Shown: positions 55,301-63,286 of the stretch, in pieces
How the letters are laid out: each line of letters starts with the position of its first letter
Position numbering within the stretch: the stretch's first letter is position 1
Notes under the pieces: generated by a model
Databases searched by the model: none
Told to the model about the DNA's origin: nothing
What the model saw: only the letters and a program-made list of their open reading frames with translations
From: Liolophura sinensis
Lineage: Eukaryota; Mollusca; Polyplacophora; Chitonida; Chitonidae
Direction: 5' to 3'
DNA length: 64,000 nt
NCBI RefSeq assembly: GCF_032854445.1
Contig: NC_088301.1
Coordinates: 17,322,018-17,386,017 of the forward strand
Translations under genes and position numbers: made by a program

Positions 55301-56077
55301 TATCTCGCTTTCAACTGGCTCTGTGACTGAATTCAGAGAAGGCTTATCAACCATTAAGGGATCAACAGTAACTTTATCATGCGCTAAGTCATTTCCCAAC
55401 AACAAATGAATACCCTCAAAAGGTAATGAAGACTTAATGCCTACCCTGACAGGTCCAGATATCAAATCTGATGACAAATAAATATCATGAAGGGGAACAC
55501 TGACAAAGTCACTAGACTCTACACCTCTAATAAGGGCACGAACCCCAGAGTATGACTCTTCAGAAAAGGGCAGAGTATTCATCAACAACAGAGACTGAGA
55601 TGCCCCAGTATCCCTTAATATCTTTATAGGGGTAGCACAAGACATGTCGCTTCTAAGCGACACTGAACCAGAATTGATAAACGGAGCGAAGCTATCCATA
55701 GAGCATTTGGGAATCTTATCCAATCCCGTATCAGCTAACTCAGATCTGCTTTTAACTGCTGACGTAACTTCCGGCAATGTTTTGTGCATTGCAACACAAA
55801 GACCTGTGGGCTTAGACTCATTCTGAGCTTCCCGTCTCCTTTTCAACGTGTAACATTCACTCATCACGTGACCTACCCGCTTGCAAAAATTACAAGTGAC
55901 CCTATTTCGAGGACTACCATTCCAATCTGAACTACGTGAACCATGAGCTGTAGAACCATTGGAGCCTGGTGTAGAACTCTTCTGTGTAGAGCTACCTCTA
56001 CCTGTTGCATGTGACTGGGTATTTCTACGTGTAAATGAATTAAATGGCTTACCCGTGTATGTAACCTTATGTGTCAA
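52319..56077 (-). CDS. pol: Pol polyprotein (PR-INT-RT-RNase H), element copy 1
   Basis: A 1252-codon frame. Domains in order: zinc knuckle C62-C65-H70-C75; aspartic protease DTGAS at 156-160; integrase zinc domain H397, H404, C434, C437; catalytic triad D468, D527 and E563 (35 residues between the last two); a GPY motif at 702-704; reverse transcriptase with D925 and YIDD at 985-988; RNase H with D1134, E1175, D1204 and D1247. Integrase before reverse transcriptase is the reverse of the usual Ty3/Gypsy order and is known from Gmr1-like elements. All catalytic residues I can judge are intact. The frame is open upstream of its first Met, lying in the -1 frame relative to Gag, so the Met at 56077 is only the first available start, not a proven one. 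Confidence 0.93.
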   Translation of the reverse strand: MTHKVTYTGKPFNSFTRRNTQSHATGRGSSTQKSSTPGSNGSTAHGSRSSDWNGSPRNRVTCNFCKRVGHVMSECYTLKRRREAQNESKPTGLCVAMHKTLPEVTSAVKSRSELADTGLDKIPKCSMDSFAPFINSGSVSLRSDMSCATPIKILRDTGASQSLLLMNTLPFSEESYSGVRALIRGVESSDFVSVPLHDIYLSSDLISGPVRVGIKSSLPFEGIHLLLGNDLAHDKVTVDPLMVDKPSLNSVTEPVESEIAGLYPSCVVTRAMSRKVSTDQGSTVDLSETFLNNMLDGDSSKLDSQQEVDTNSVSDDQPFCRTELIAEQHSDPSISCLFNDAAKDGESLPDPCYYYVKSGILMQQWRPPDVSLEDEWAVKHQVVVPKSYRKDILTIAHETPLAGHLGVNKTYHKILSHFYWPGIRKDVTEFCRSCHACQLVGKPNQTIPKAALRPVPAIGEPFSRILIDCVGPLPKTKSGNQYMLTIMCTLTRFPEAIPLRNITAKTVIKALVKFFTMFGLPKSVQSDQGSNFMSGVFQQVMHELGISQYKSSAYHPQSQGALERFHQTLKSMIRTYCFETGKDWDEGVPLLMFAVRESVQESLGFSPFELVFGHTVRGPLQLFKEKFVSGDSDNVNLLQYVSSFRTKLNRVCELARENLTASQKSMKTKYDKETVRRRFEVGQKVLALLPVSGKPLEARYFGPYVVDKRLSDLNYIIFTPDRRKSRQLCHINMLKPYVDRDSTDLNVVHPSGVVTSNLCPDSAVRDDQDFDLRFRSAKLQNSSILVNIDSVLGHLEYQQRQQLKDLVRRYEHLFPDVPTRTESIYHDVEVGDSKPIKQHPYRLNPTKTEYLRKEVQYLLENDLVEPSNSNWSSPCILVPKPDGTYRMCTDYRKVNAVTKADNFPIPRIDDCIDAVGKSNVVSKFDLLKGFWQVPLTQRAREVSAFATPDGLYQYKVMPFGMKNSPATFQRLVNNVTSGLKGCRVYIDDVIIFSDTWEEHLNIMEALFARLSQANLTVNLAKCEFGCAFVTYLGHVVGQGQVKPVNSKISAISCFPVPSCKRELKRFLGMAGYYRKFCRNFSFVSEPLTQLLKKGAKFLWSIECQRSFDRLKAMLSSSPILVAPDFNLPFKLAVDASDISAGAVLLQENKTDHVDHPVCFFSRKFDKCQRNYSTIEKECLSLILALQHFEVYVTSSSYPIVVYTDHNPLTFLHKLKGKNRRLLRWSLLLQEFNLEIRHIKGKDNVIADCLSRV

Positions 56078-56091
56078 GGAATAATCATCAG

Positions 56092-57108
56092 CTAAACTGG
56101 CTGCCTCTTCAAGTGTACTCGCCTTCTGCTCATCAACGAAACCTTTACATCATTATGAATACAACGCTTGAACTCTTCTACCAGCACAAGCTGACGCAAA
56201 CTTTCAAAATCCTTGCCTATTTTCTTGGCTATACACCAGCGATCAAACAACTGCTCCTTAGCTCGACCAAACTCAACGTATGTCTGATCTCTACCTTTTT
56301 CACAGTTACGAAATTTCTGGCGGTAAGCTTCAGGCACCAATTCATAACCCTTCAAAATTACCTCTTTCACATAGTCATAATTGGAAGCAGTCTCTACACT
56401 TAACTGAGTGTAAATTTCCCTGGCCTTTCCAATTAGCACACTCTGTAATAACATAGTCCAGAACTCTTTAGGCCACTTCAAGCTATTTGCAATTTTCTCA
56501 AAATGCAGAAAATACTTATCCACCTCTTTTTCCTGAAAGGATGGAACTAACCGAATGTATTTGGTCACATCAAATCCGGAATCCTGTCTACCGGAAGGAC
56601 CCGGTTTCTCATCTCTCTCTAATTCTAACTTTTTCATTTGGAACTCCAATTCTCTTTCCCTCTCTCTTTCTTGCCTCTCTCTCTCCTCTCTCTGCACTTC
56701 CCTCTCTCTTTCCTCTCTCTGCACTTCCCTCTCTCTTTCCTCTCTCTGCATTTTCAACTTTTCTAACTGTATCTCATGTTCCCTCTCTTTCTCTTGCCTC
56801 TCTCTCTTATGTTCCCTCTCTTTCTCTCTTTCCTCTTTCTCCAATCTCAACTTTAACTCAAACTGCTTGAACTTTAGCTCAGCATCAGACTGACCCTCGA
56901 ACTCATAATCAGATAATGCAGAACTATCAAACTTGCCTATCTCCACTAAATGTTTCAACAAAGTATGCTGCATATCTCTTTTCCTCCATGACGACTTTAT
57001 GGACAAACCTAAAAATGTCCCTAACTTAACCAAGTCTTCCTTCTTTAAACTCTCAAAAACATCCTGATCGGGCGCATTAACAAACTGTTTAGGATCAAAA
57101 TCTCCCAT
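56092..57108 (-). CDS. gag: Gag, element copy 1 (SCAN-like), frame ends early
   Basis: A 338-codon frame from an ATG at 57108. Residues 15-60 form a helical SAP-like segment (LKKEDLVKLGTFLGL). Residues 75-165 are almost all Glu, Arg, Lys and Gln, with short EEREREVQR repeats, predicted coiled coil. Residues 185-320 resemble the Gmr1 capsid and SCAN domain (VPSFQEKEVDKYF, EAYRQKFRN, FGRAKEQLFDRW, FESLRQLVLVEEF). The family-like sequence breaks off at about residue 322, and its continuation, with the zinc knuckle, lies in the -1 frame in the Pol frame. The last 16 residues are therefore probably out of frame. Gag would form the capsid. Confidence 0.88.
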   Translation of the reverse strand: MGDFDPKQFVNAPDQDVFESLKKEDLVKLGTFLGLSIKSSWRKRDMQHTLLKHLVEIGKFDSSALSDYEFEGQSDAELKFKQFELKLRLEKEEREKEREHKRERQEKEREHEIQLEKLKMQREEREREVQREEREREVQREERERQERERERELEFQMKKLELERDEKPGPSGRQDSGFDVTKYIRLVPSFQEKEVDKYFLHFEKIANSLKWPKEFWTMLLQSVLIGKAREIYTQLSVETASNYDYVKEVILKGYELVPEAYRQKFRNCEKGRDQTYVEFGRAKEQLFDRWCIAKKIGKDFESLRQLVLVEEFKRCIHNDVKVSLMSRRRVHLKRQPV

Positions 57109-57214
57109 TGTAAATATTTAGCCACTGAATCATTCACCGTTAAAATTAAGCAATCGCTTCTCACTTGTGTTTAACTTCAAATATCCGGTGCAAAACACAA
57201 AGGAAACAATCAGT
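57109..57214 (-). other. 5' leader of element copy 1
   Basis: About 100 bp between the primer-binding site and the Gag start. No frame or motif noted; it could hold the packaging signal. Confidence 0.5.
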
Positions 57215-57231
57215 TCCCGGACAAGCCCCCA
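57215..57231 (-). promoter_or_regulatory. tRNA-Pro type primer-binding site, element copy 1
   Basis: TGGGGGCTTGTCCGGGA on the minus strand, five bases after the LTR end. It differs at one position from the tRNA-Pro primer-binding site as I remember it from murine gammaretroviruses. Confidence 0.8.
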
Positions 57232-57236
57232 ATTTC

Positions 57237-58254
57237 TGTTACGGTATTGAAAACAGCAACAGAAAACAGACTCAGTGACTCAATATTACAATGTAAACAA
57301 TGCTTTATATATATAAAATGAGACGTACAGTTTTACAGACAGTTAAACAACAACAACTACAACAACAACATACACATCAGTATTACCGGTCTTTACAAGT
57401 TTCCAGTTCACCTTTGCATCCCAAGGAATGTATTCCAGGAAATCCAACGTAAAGACCATGGGATAAACACACAATTCACAAATTATCCTAGACAGGTACT
57501 TCGCCAGATTAGCGAACACGAACACAGTACACAGGTTACACAGAACTGGAACAGTCAAGCCTTTGAATGACGTCACACCCGCAGAGCACAACACAGGGTA
57601 AATACAGGCATGGGGGTATAATCCACTTCAGATCAGTCACAGCTCCCGCAGAAGCTCACAAACGAGCCGTTCAGAGACGTAGAGTAATGTCACCTTGTGG
57701 CAGAACGAACGTCCTTTACAAAACTGAAAACTTCAGTTTAGAGTCCTTGACAACCTTGTCGGTCAGGTGAGGTCAGCGTGTTAAACAAATTACACAGTCC
57801 ACACTGTATAATCATAATAAAGATCCGAACACCAATAAACGTGACTTCCGCAGAAATTCACATAAACCAGACTTCAGTACTACTGTGGTACACAAACGGT
57901 GCCGGCATAAAAATCTGTCCTCCCAAATGAAACTGGCATCACCAGCTCATATAAACAAAATGGACTCGATACGAGAGCGTCGCACACTCTCCTGGCTCCC
58001 AGTGGATGCAGCAAAAATACCTCCACTCTGCACAGAAAACACGGCTTATATACGTGCCAGGTGGATTCAACTATTCTTAGACACAGAATTAACAGCCAAT
58101 GAACATCCAGTTAAATAAACAGAGCATTGAACAAGGTGCTTTCGGCCAGTTCCGCACTGTACATATATAACAGGGCCTGTTATGCTTATAACATATAACA
58201 CAAAGGTCCGCAGACTAACAGTACATGAAGACGTTGAATAGTCATTACATAACA
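57237..58254 (-). repeat. LTR 2 (shared middle LTR), 1018 bp
   Basis: As far as I compared, identical to LTR 1. It serves as 5' LTR for copy 1 and 3' LTR for copy 2. Confidence 0.95.
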
Positions 58255-58266
58255 CCCCCACCCTTC
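58255..58266 (-). promoter_or_regulatory. Polypurine tract, element copy 2
   Basis: Same GAAGGGTGGGGG tract as at 52205-52216, directly upstream of the middle LTR. Confidence 0.85.
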
Positions 58267-58270
58267 AGGG

Positions 58271-58298
58271 AAAGAAAGTTTTGCATAAAACTTTCTTT
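58271..58298. repeat. 12-bp perfect hairpin beside the polypurine tract, copy 2
   Basis: Same inverted repeat as at 52221-52248. Confidence 0.85.
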
Positions 58299-58368
58299 AA
58301 CATATTCATAATTATGAATAATAATAACGTTTACCACAGTCTTTAAAAACAAAGCTGCAGAAAACCAA

Positions 58369-61300
58369 CTAGACACGTGACAAACAATCAGCAATCACAT
58401 TATCTTTCCCTTTTATGTGTCTAATCTCTAGATTAAATTCTTGCAAAAGCAAACTCCACCGTAACAATCTTCGGTTTTTACCTTTTAGTTTGTGCAAGAA
58501 GGTTAAGGGATTGTGATCTGTATACACAACAATGGGGTAACTTGAGGAAGTCACATATACTTCAAAATGCTGTAATGCTAGAATCAAGGACAGACACTCC
58601 TTTTCTATTGTCGAATAATTTCTCTGGCACTTGTCAAATTTGCGAGAAAAAAAACATACAGGGTGATCAACGTGATCTGTTTTATTTTCTTGTAACAAAA
58701 CTGCCCCAGCAGATATATCACTAGCATCAACAGCTAGCTTAAATGGTAAATTAAAATCAGGTGCTACAAGTATGGGGCTGCTGCTTAGCATGGCCTTTAA
58801 TCTATCAAAAGATCTCTGACACTCAATGGACCACAAGAATTTAGCACCTTTCTTTAACAGCTGAGTTAATGGCTCACTAACAAATGAAAAGTTCCTACAG
58901 AACTTTCGATAATAACCTGCCATGCCCAAGAAACGCTTTAACTCTCTCTTACAACTTGGCACTGGAAAACAAGAGATAGCACTGATTTTAGAATTGACAG
59001 GTTTTACCTGACCCTGTCCGACAACATGCCCTAGATATGTGACAAAAGCACAACCAAACTCACACTTGGCCAAATTTACTGTAAGATTGGCTTGGGACAG
59101 TCTCGCAAATAATGCCTCCATGATATTTAAATGTTCCTCCCAAGTGTCACTGAATATAATTACATCGTCGATGTAAACACGACACCCTTTAAGGCCTGAC
59201 GTAACGTTGTTCACAAGTCGTTGAAAGGTGGCAGGGCTGTTCTTCATCCCAAAGGGCATGACTTTGTACTGGTATAAACCATCTGGGGTAGCAAACGCTG
59301 ACACCTCACGAGCGCGCTGCGTGAGCGGTACTTGCCAAAATCCTTTCAATAGGTCAAACTTGGAGACAACGTTGGACTTTCCCACGGCATCAATACAGTC
59401 GTCGATCCTTGGAATGGGAAAGTTGTCTGCTTTAGTGACGGCATTCACTTTGCGATAGTCTGTACACATACGGTACGTCCCATCTGGTTTTGGCACAAGA
59501 ATACAAGGTGAACTCCAGTTACTGTTACTGGGCTCGACCAGATCATTTTCCAGTAAATACTGAACTTCTTTCCTCAAGTATTCAGTTTTAGTTGGGTTCA
59601 GTCTGTATGGGTGTTGTTTAATCGGCTTGGAATCTCCAACTTCAACATCATGGTAGATGGATTCAGTCCTGGTTGGAACATCAGGGAACAAATGTTCATA
59701 TCGACGAACCAAATCCTTCAACTGCTGGCGTTGCTGATATTCCAGATGACCCAACACAGAATCAATGTTCACAAGAATACTTGAATTCTGGAGTTTGGCT
59801 GACCGGAACCTTAAGTCAAAATCTTGATCATCCCTAACAGCTGAATCAGGGCATAAGTTAGAGGTAACAACTCCACTAGGATGTACAACATTGAGATCAG
59901 TGCTATCTCTGTCTACATATGGCTTTAACATGTTAATGTGACAAAGTTGTCTAGATTTGCGCCGATCAGGAGTGAAAATAATATAATTAAGATCACTTAG
60001 CCTCTTGTCTACTACATAAGGTCCAAAATAACGAGCTTCAAGTGGCTTACCACTAACTGGAAGTAAGGCCAGTACCTTCTGACCAACTTCAAATCTGCGT
60101 CTTACAGTTTCTTTGTCATACTTAGTTTTCATACTCTTCTGAGAAGCTGTAAGATTCTCTCTGGCTAACTCACATACTCTGTTGAGCTTAGTACGAAAAC
60201 TTGACACATACTGTAATAAGTTAACATTGTCACTATCACCAGACACAAACTTTTCCTTGAACAACTGTAGTGGACCACGCACAGTATGGCCAAACACAAG
60301 CTCAAATGGACTAAATCCAAGTGACTCTTGTACAGACTCTCTTACAGCAAACATTAACAAAGGTACACCCTCGTCCCAATCTTTCCCTGTCTCAAAGCAG
60401 TAAGTTCTTATCATACTTTTCAGTGTCTGATGGAATCTCTCTAGTGCTCCTTGACTTTGTGGGTGATAAGCTGAGGACTTATACTGGCTAATACCTAGCT
60501 CATGCATAACTTGTTGGAACACACCAGACATGAAATTTGAACCTTGGTCTGACTGTACTGACTTAGGCAGACCAAACATGGTGAAGAACTTAACTAAAGC
60601 CTTAATTACAGTCTTGGCAGTAATATTCCTTAGTGGAATTGCCTCAGGGAAACGAGTTAAAGTACACATTATGGTTAACATATACTGATTTCCAGACTTT
60701 GTCTTAGGTAGCGGACCAACACAATCTATTAAGATTCTACTGAATGGCTCACCAATTGCAGGAACAGGCCTCAAGGCTGCCTTGGGGGTTGTCTGGTTAG
60801 GTTTCCCCACTAACTGACATGCATGACAAGACCTGCAAAATTCAGTAACATCTTTCCTTATTCCTGGCCAATAAAAATGACTGAGAATCTTATGATAGGT
60901 CTTATTAACACCTAAATGACCTGCTAACGGCGTTTCATGCGCTATAGTCAGTATGTCTTTACGATAAGACTTGGGCACAACTACCTGATGCTTAACTGCC
61001 CATTCATCCTCCAACGAAACATCGGGAGGCCTCCACTGCTGCATCAATATGCCAGACTTGACATAGTAGTAGCATGGGTCAGGTAAAGATTCACCATCTT
61101 TAGCTGCATCATTAAACAAGCAAGAAATACTTGGATCACTGTGTTGTTCAGCAATCAACTCAGTCCTACAAAATGGCTGATCATCACTAACAGAATTAGT
61201 ATCTACTTCCTGCTGGCTGTCTAATTTGGAAGAATCACCATCCAACATGTTGTTGAGAAAAGTCTCACTCAAATCAACAGTACTACCCTGGTCTGTACTG

Positions 61301-62127
61301 ACTTTTCTAGACATAGCTCTTGTAACAACACAGGAAGGATATAAACCCGCTATCTCGCTTTCAACTGGCTCTGTGACTGAATTCAGAGAAGGCTTATCAA
61401 CCATTAAGGGATCAACAGTAACTTTATCATGCGCTAAGTCATTTCCCAACAACAAATGAATACCCTCAAAAGGTAATGAAGACTTAATGCCTACCCTGAC
61501 AGGTCCAGATATCAAATCTGATGACAAATAAATATCATGAAGGGGAACACTGACAAAGTCACTAGACTCTACACCTCTAATAAGGGCACGAACCCCAGAG
61601 TATGACTCTTCAGAAAAGGGCAGAGTATTCATCAACAACAGAGACTGAGATGCCCCAGTATCCCTTAATATCTTTATAGGGGTAGCACAAGACATGTCGC
61701 TTCTAAGCGACACTGAACCAGAATTGATAAACGGAGCGAAGCTATCCATAGAGCATTTGGGAATCTTATCCAATCCCGTATCAGCTAACTCAGATCTGCT
61801 TTTAACTGCTGACGTAACTTCCGGCAATGTTTTGTGCATTGCAACACAAAGACCTGTGGGCTTAGACTCATTCTGAGCTTCCCGTCTCCTTTTCAACGTG
61901 TAACATTCACTCATCACGTGACCTACCCGCTTGCAAAAATTACAAGTGACCCTATTTCGAGGACTACCATTCCAATCTGAACTACGTGAACCATGAGCTG
62001 TAGAACCATTGGAGCCTGGTGTAGAACTCTTCTGTGTAGAGCTACCTCTACCTGTTGCATGTGACTGGGTATTTCTACGTGTAAATGAATTAAATGGCTT
62101 ACCCGTGTATGTAACCTTATGTGTCAA
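58369..62127 (-). CDS. pol: Pol polyprotein (PR-INT-RT-RNase H), element copy 2
   Basis: A 1252-codon frame equal to that at 52319-56077 except for Thr in place of Ile at residue 446, between the integrase zinc domain and the catalytic core. All protease, integrase, reverse transcriptase and RNase H residues listed for copy 1 are present. The integrase-before-RT order is the same. Confidence 0.93.
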   Translation of the reverse strand: MTHKVTYTGKPFNSFTRRNTQSHATGRGSSTQKSSTPGSNGSTAHGSRSSDWNGSPRNRVTCNFCKRVGHVMSECYTLKRRREAQNESKPTGLCVAMHKTLPEVTSAVKSRSELADTGLDKIPKCSMDSFAPFINSGSVSLRSDMSCATPIKILRDTGASQSLLLMNTLPFSEESYSGVRALIRGVESSDFVSVPLHDIYLSSDLISGPVRVGIKSSLPFEGIHLLLGNDLAHDKVTVDPLMVDKPSLNSVTEPVESEIAGLYPSCVVTRAMSRKVSTDQGSTVDLSETFLNNMLDGDSSKLDSQQEVDTNSVSDDQPFCRTELIAEQHSDPSISCLFNDAAKDGESLPDPCYYYVKSGILMQQWRPPDVSLEDEWAVKHQVVVPKSYRKDILTIAHETPLAGHLGVNKTYHKILSHFYWPGIRKDVTEFCRSCHACQLVGKPNQTTPKAALRPVPAIGEPFSRILIDCVGPLPKTKSGNQYMLTIMCTLTRFPEAIPLRNITAKTVIKALVKFFTMFGLPKSVQSDQGSNFMSGVFQQVMHELGISQYKSSAYHPQSQGALERFHQTLKSMIRTYCFETGKDWDEGVPLLMFAVRESVQESLGFSPFELVFGHTVRGPLQLFKEKFVSGDSDNVNLLQYVSSFRTKLNRVCELARENLTASQKSMKTKYDKETVRRRFEVGQKVLALLPVSGKPLEARYFGPYVVDKRLSDLNYIIFTPDRRKSRQLCHINMLKPYVDRDSTDLNVVHPSGVVTSNLCPDSAVRDDQDFDLRFRSAKLQNSSILVNIDSVLGHLEYQQRQQLKDLVRRYEHLFPDVPTRTESIYHDVEVGDSKPIKQHPYRLNPTKTEYLRKEVQYLLENDLVEPSNSNWSSPCILVPKPDGTYRMCTDYRKVNAVTKADNFPIPRIDDCIDAVGKSNVVSKFDLLKGFWQVPLTQRAREVSAFATPDGLYQYKVMPFGMKNSPATFQRLVNNVTSGLKGCRVYIDDVIIFSDTWEEHLNIMEALFARLSQANLTVNLAKCEFGCAFVTYLGHVVGQGQVKPVNSKISAISCFPVPSCKRELKRFLGMAGYYRKFCRNFSFVSEPLTQLLKKGAKFLWSIECQRSFDRLKAMLSSSPILVAPDFNLPFKLAVDASDISAGAVLLQENKTDHVDHPVCFFSRKFDKCQRNYSTIEKECLSLILALQHFEVYVTSSSYPIVVYTDHNPLTFLHKLKGKNRRLLRWSLLLQEFNLEIRHIKGKDNVIADCLSRV

Positions 62128-62141
62128 GGAATAATCATCAG

Positions 62142-63158
62142 CTAAACTGGCTGCCTCTTCAAGTGTACTCGCCTTCTGCTCATCAACGAAACCTTTACAT
62201 CATTATGAATACAACGCTTGAACTCTTCTACCAGCACAAGCTGACGCAAACTTTCAAAATCCTTGCCTATTTTCTTGGCTATACACCAGCGATCAAACAA
62301 CTGCTCCTTAGCTCGACCAAACTCAACGTATGTCTGATCTCTACCTTTTTCACAGTTACGAAATTTCTGGCGGTAAGCTTCAGGCACCAATTCATAACCC
62401 TTCAAAATTACCTCTTTCACATAGTCATAATTGGAAGCAGTCTCTACACTTAACTGAGTGTAAATTTCCCTGGCCTTTCCAATTAGCACACTCTGTAATA
62501 ACATAGTCCAGAACTCTTTAGGCCACTTCAAGCTATTTGCAATTTTCTCAAAATGCAGAAAATACTTATCCACCTCTTTTTCCTGAAAGGATGGAACTAA
62601 CCGAATGTATTTGGTCACATCAAATCCGGAATCCTGTCTACCGGAAGGACCCGGTTTCTCATCTCTCTCTAATTCTAACTTTTTCATTTGGAACTCCAAT
62701 TCTCTTTCCCTCTCTCTTTCTTGCCTCTCTCTCTCCTCTCTCTGCACTTCCCTCTCTCTTTCCTCTCTCTGCACTTCCCTCTCTCTTTCCTCTCTCTGCA
62801 TTTTCAACTTTTCTAACTGTATCTCATGTTCCCTCTCTTTCTCTTGCCTCTCTCTCTTATGTTCCCTCTCTTTCTCTCTTTCCTCTTTCTCCAATCTCAA
62901 CTTTAACTCAAACTGCTTGAACTTTAGCTCAGCATCAGACTGACCCTCGAACTCATAATCAGATAATGCAGAACTATCAAACTTGCCTATCTCCACTAAA
63001 TGTTTCAACAAAGTATGCTGCATATCTCTTTTCCTCCATGACGACTTTATGGACAAACCTAAAAATGTCCCTAACTTAACCAAGTCTTCCTTCTTTAAAC
63101 TCTCAAAAACATCCTGATCGGGCGCATTAACAAACTGTTTAGGATCAAAATCTCCCAT
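62142..63158 (-). CDS. gag: Gag, element copy 2 (SCAN-like), frame ends early
   Basis: Identical in translation to copy 1 (338 codons), with the same SAP-like start, charged coiled coil, SCAN-like capsid region and the same frame break near 62189-62198. The shared break shows that the two copies descend from one already altered element. Confidence 0.88.
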   Translation of the reverse strand: MGDFDPKQFVNAPDQDVFESLKKEDLVKLGTFLGLSIKSSWRKRDMQHTLLKHLVEIGKFDSSALSDYEFEGQSDAELKFKQFELKLRLEKEEREKEREHKRERQEKEREHEIQLEKLKMQREEREREVQREEREREVQREERERQERERERELEFQMKKLELERDEKPGPSGRQDSGFDVTKYIRLVPSFQEKEVDKYFLHFEKIANSLKWPKEFWTMLLQSVLIGKAREIYTQLSVETASNYDYVKEVILKGYELVPEAYRQKFRNCEKGRDQTYVEFGRAKEQLFDRWCIAKKIGKDFESLRQLVLVEEFKRCIHNDVKVSLMSRRRVHLKRQPV

Positions 63159-63264
63159 TGTAAATATTTAGCCACTGAATCATTCACCGTTAAAATTAAG
63201 CAATCGCTTCTCACTTGTGTTTAACTTCAAATATCCGGTGCAAAACACAAAGGAAACAATCAGT

Positions 63265-63281
63265 TCCCGGACAAGCCCCCA
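63265..63281 (-). promoter_or_regulatory. tRNA-Pro type primer-binding site, element copy 2
   Basis: Same TGGGGGCTTGTCCGGGA as in copy 1. Confidence 0.8.
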
Positions 63282-63286
63282 ATTTC

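Noticed and set aside
56487-56893. Plus-strand frames rich in Ser and Leu at 56.5-56.9 kb and 62.5-62.9 kb
   Set aside because: They are antisense shadows of the Glu/Arg-rich coiled-coil codons of Gag.
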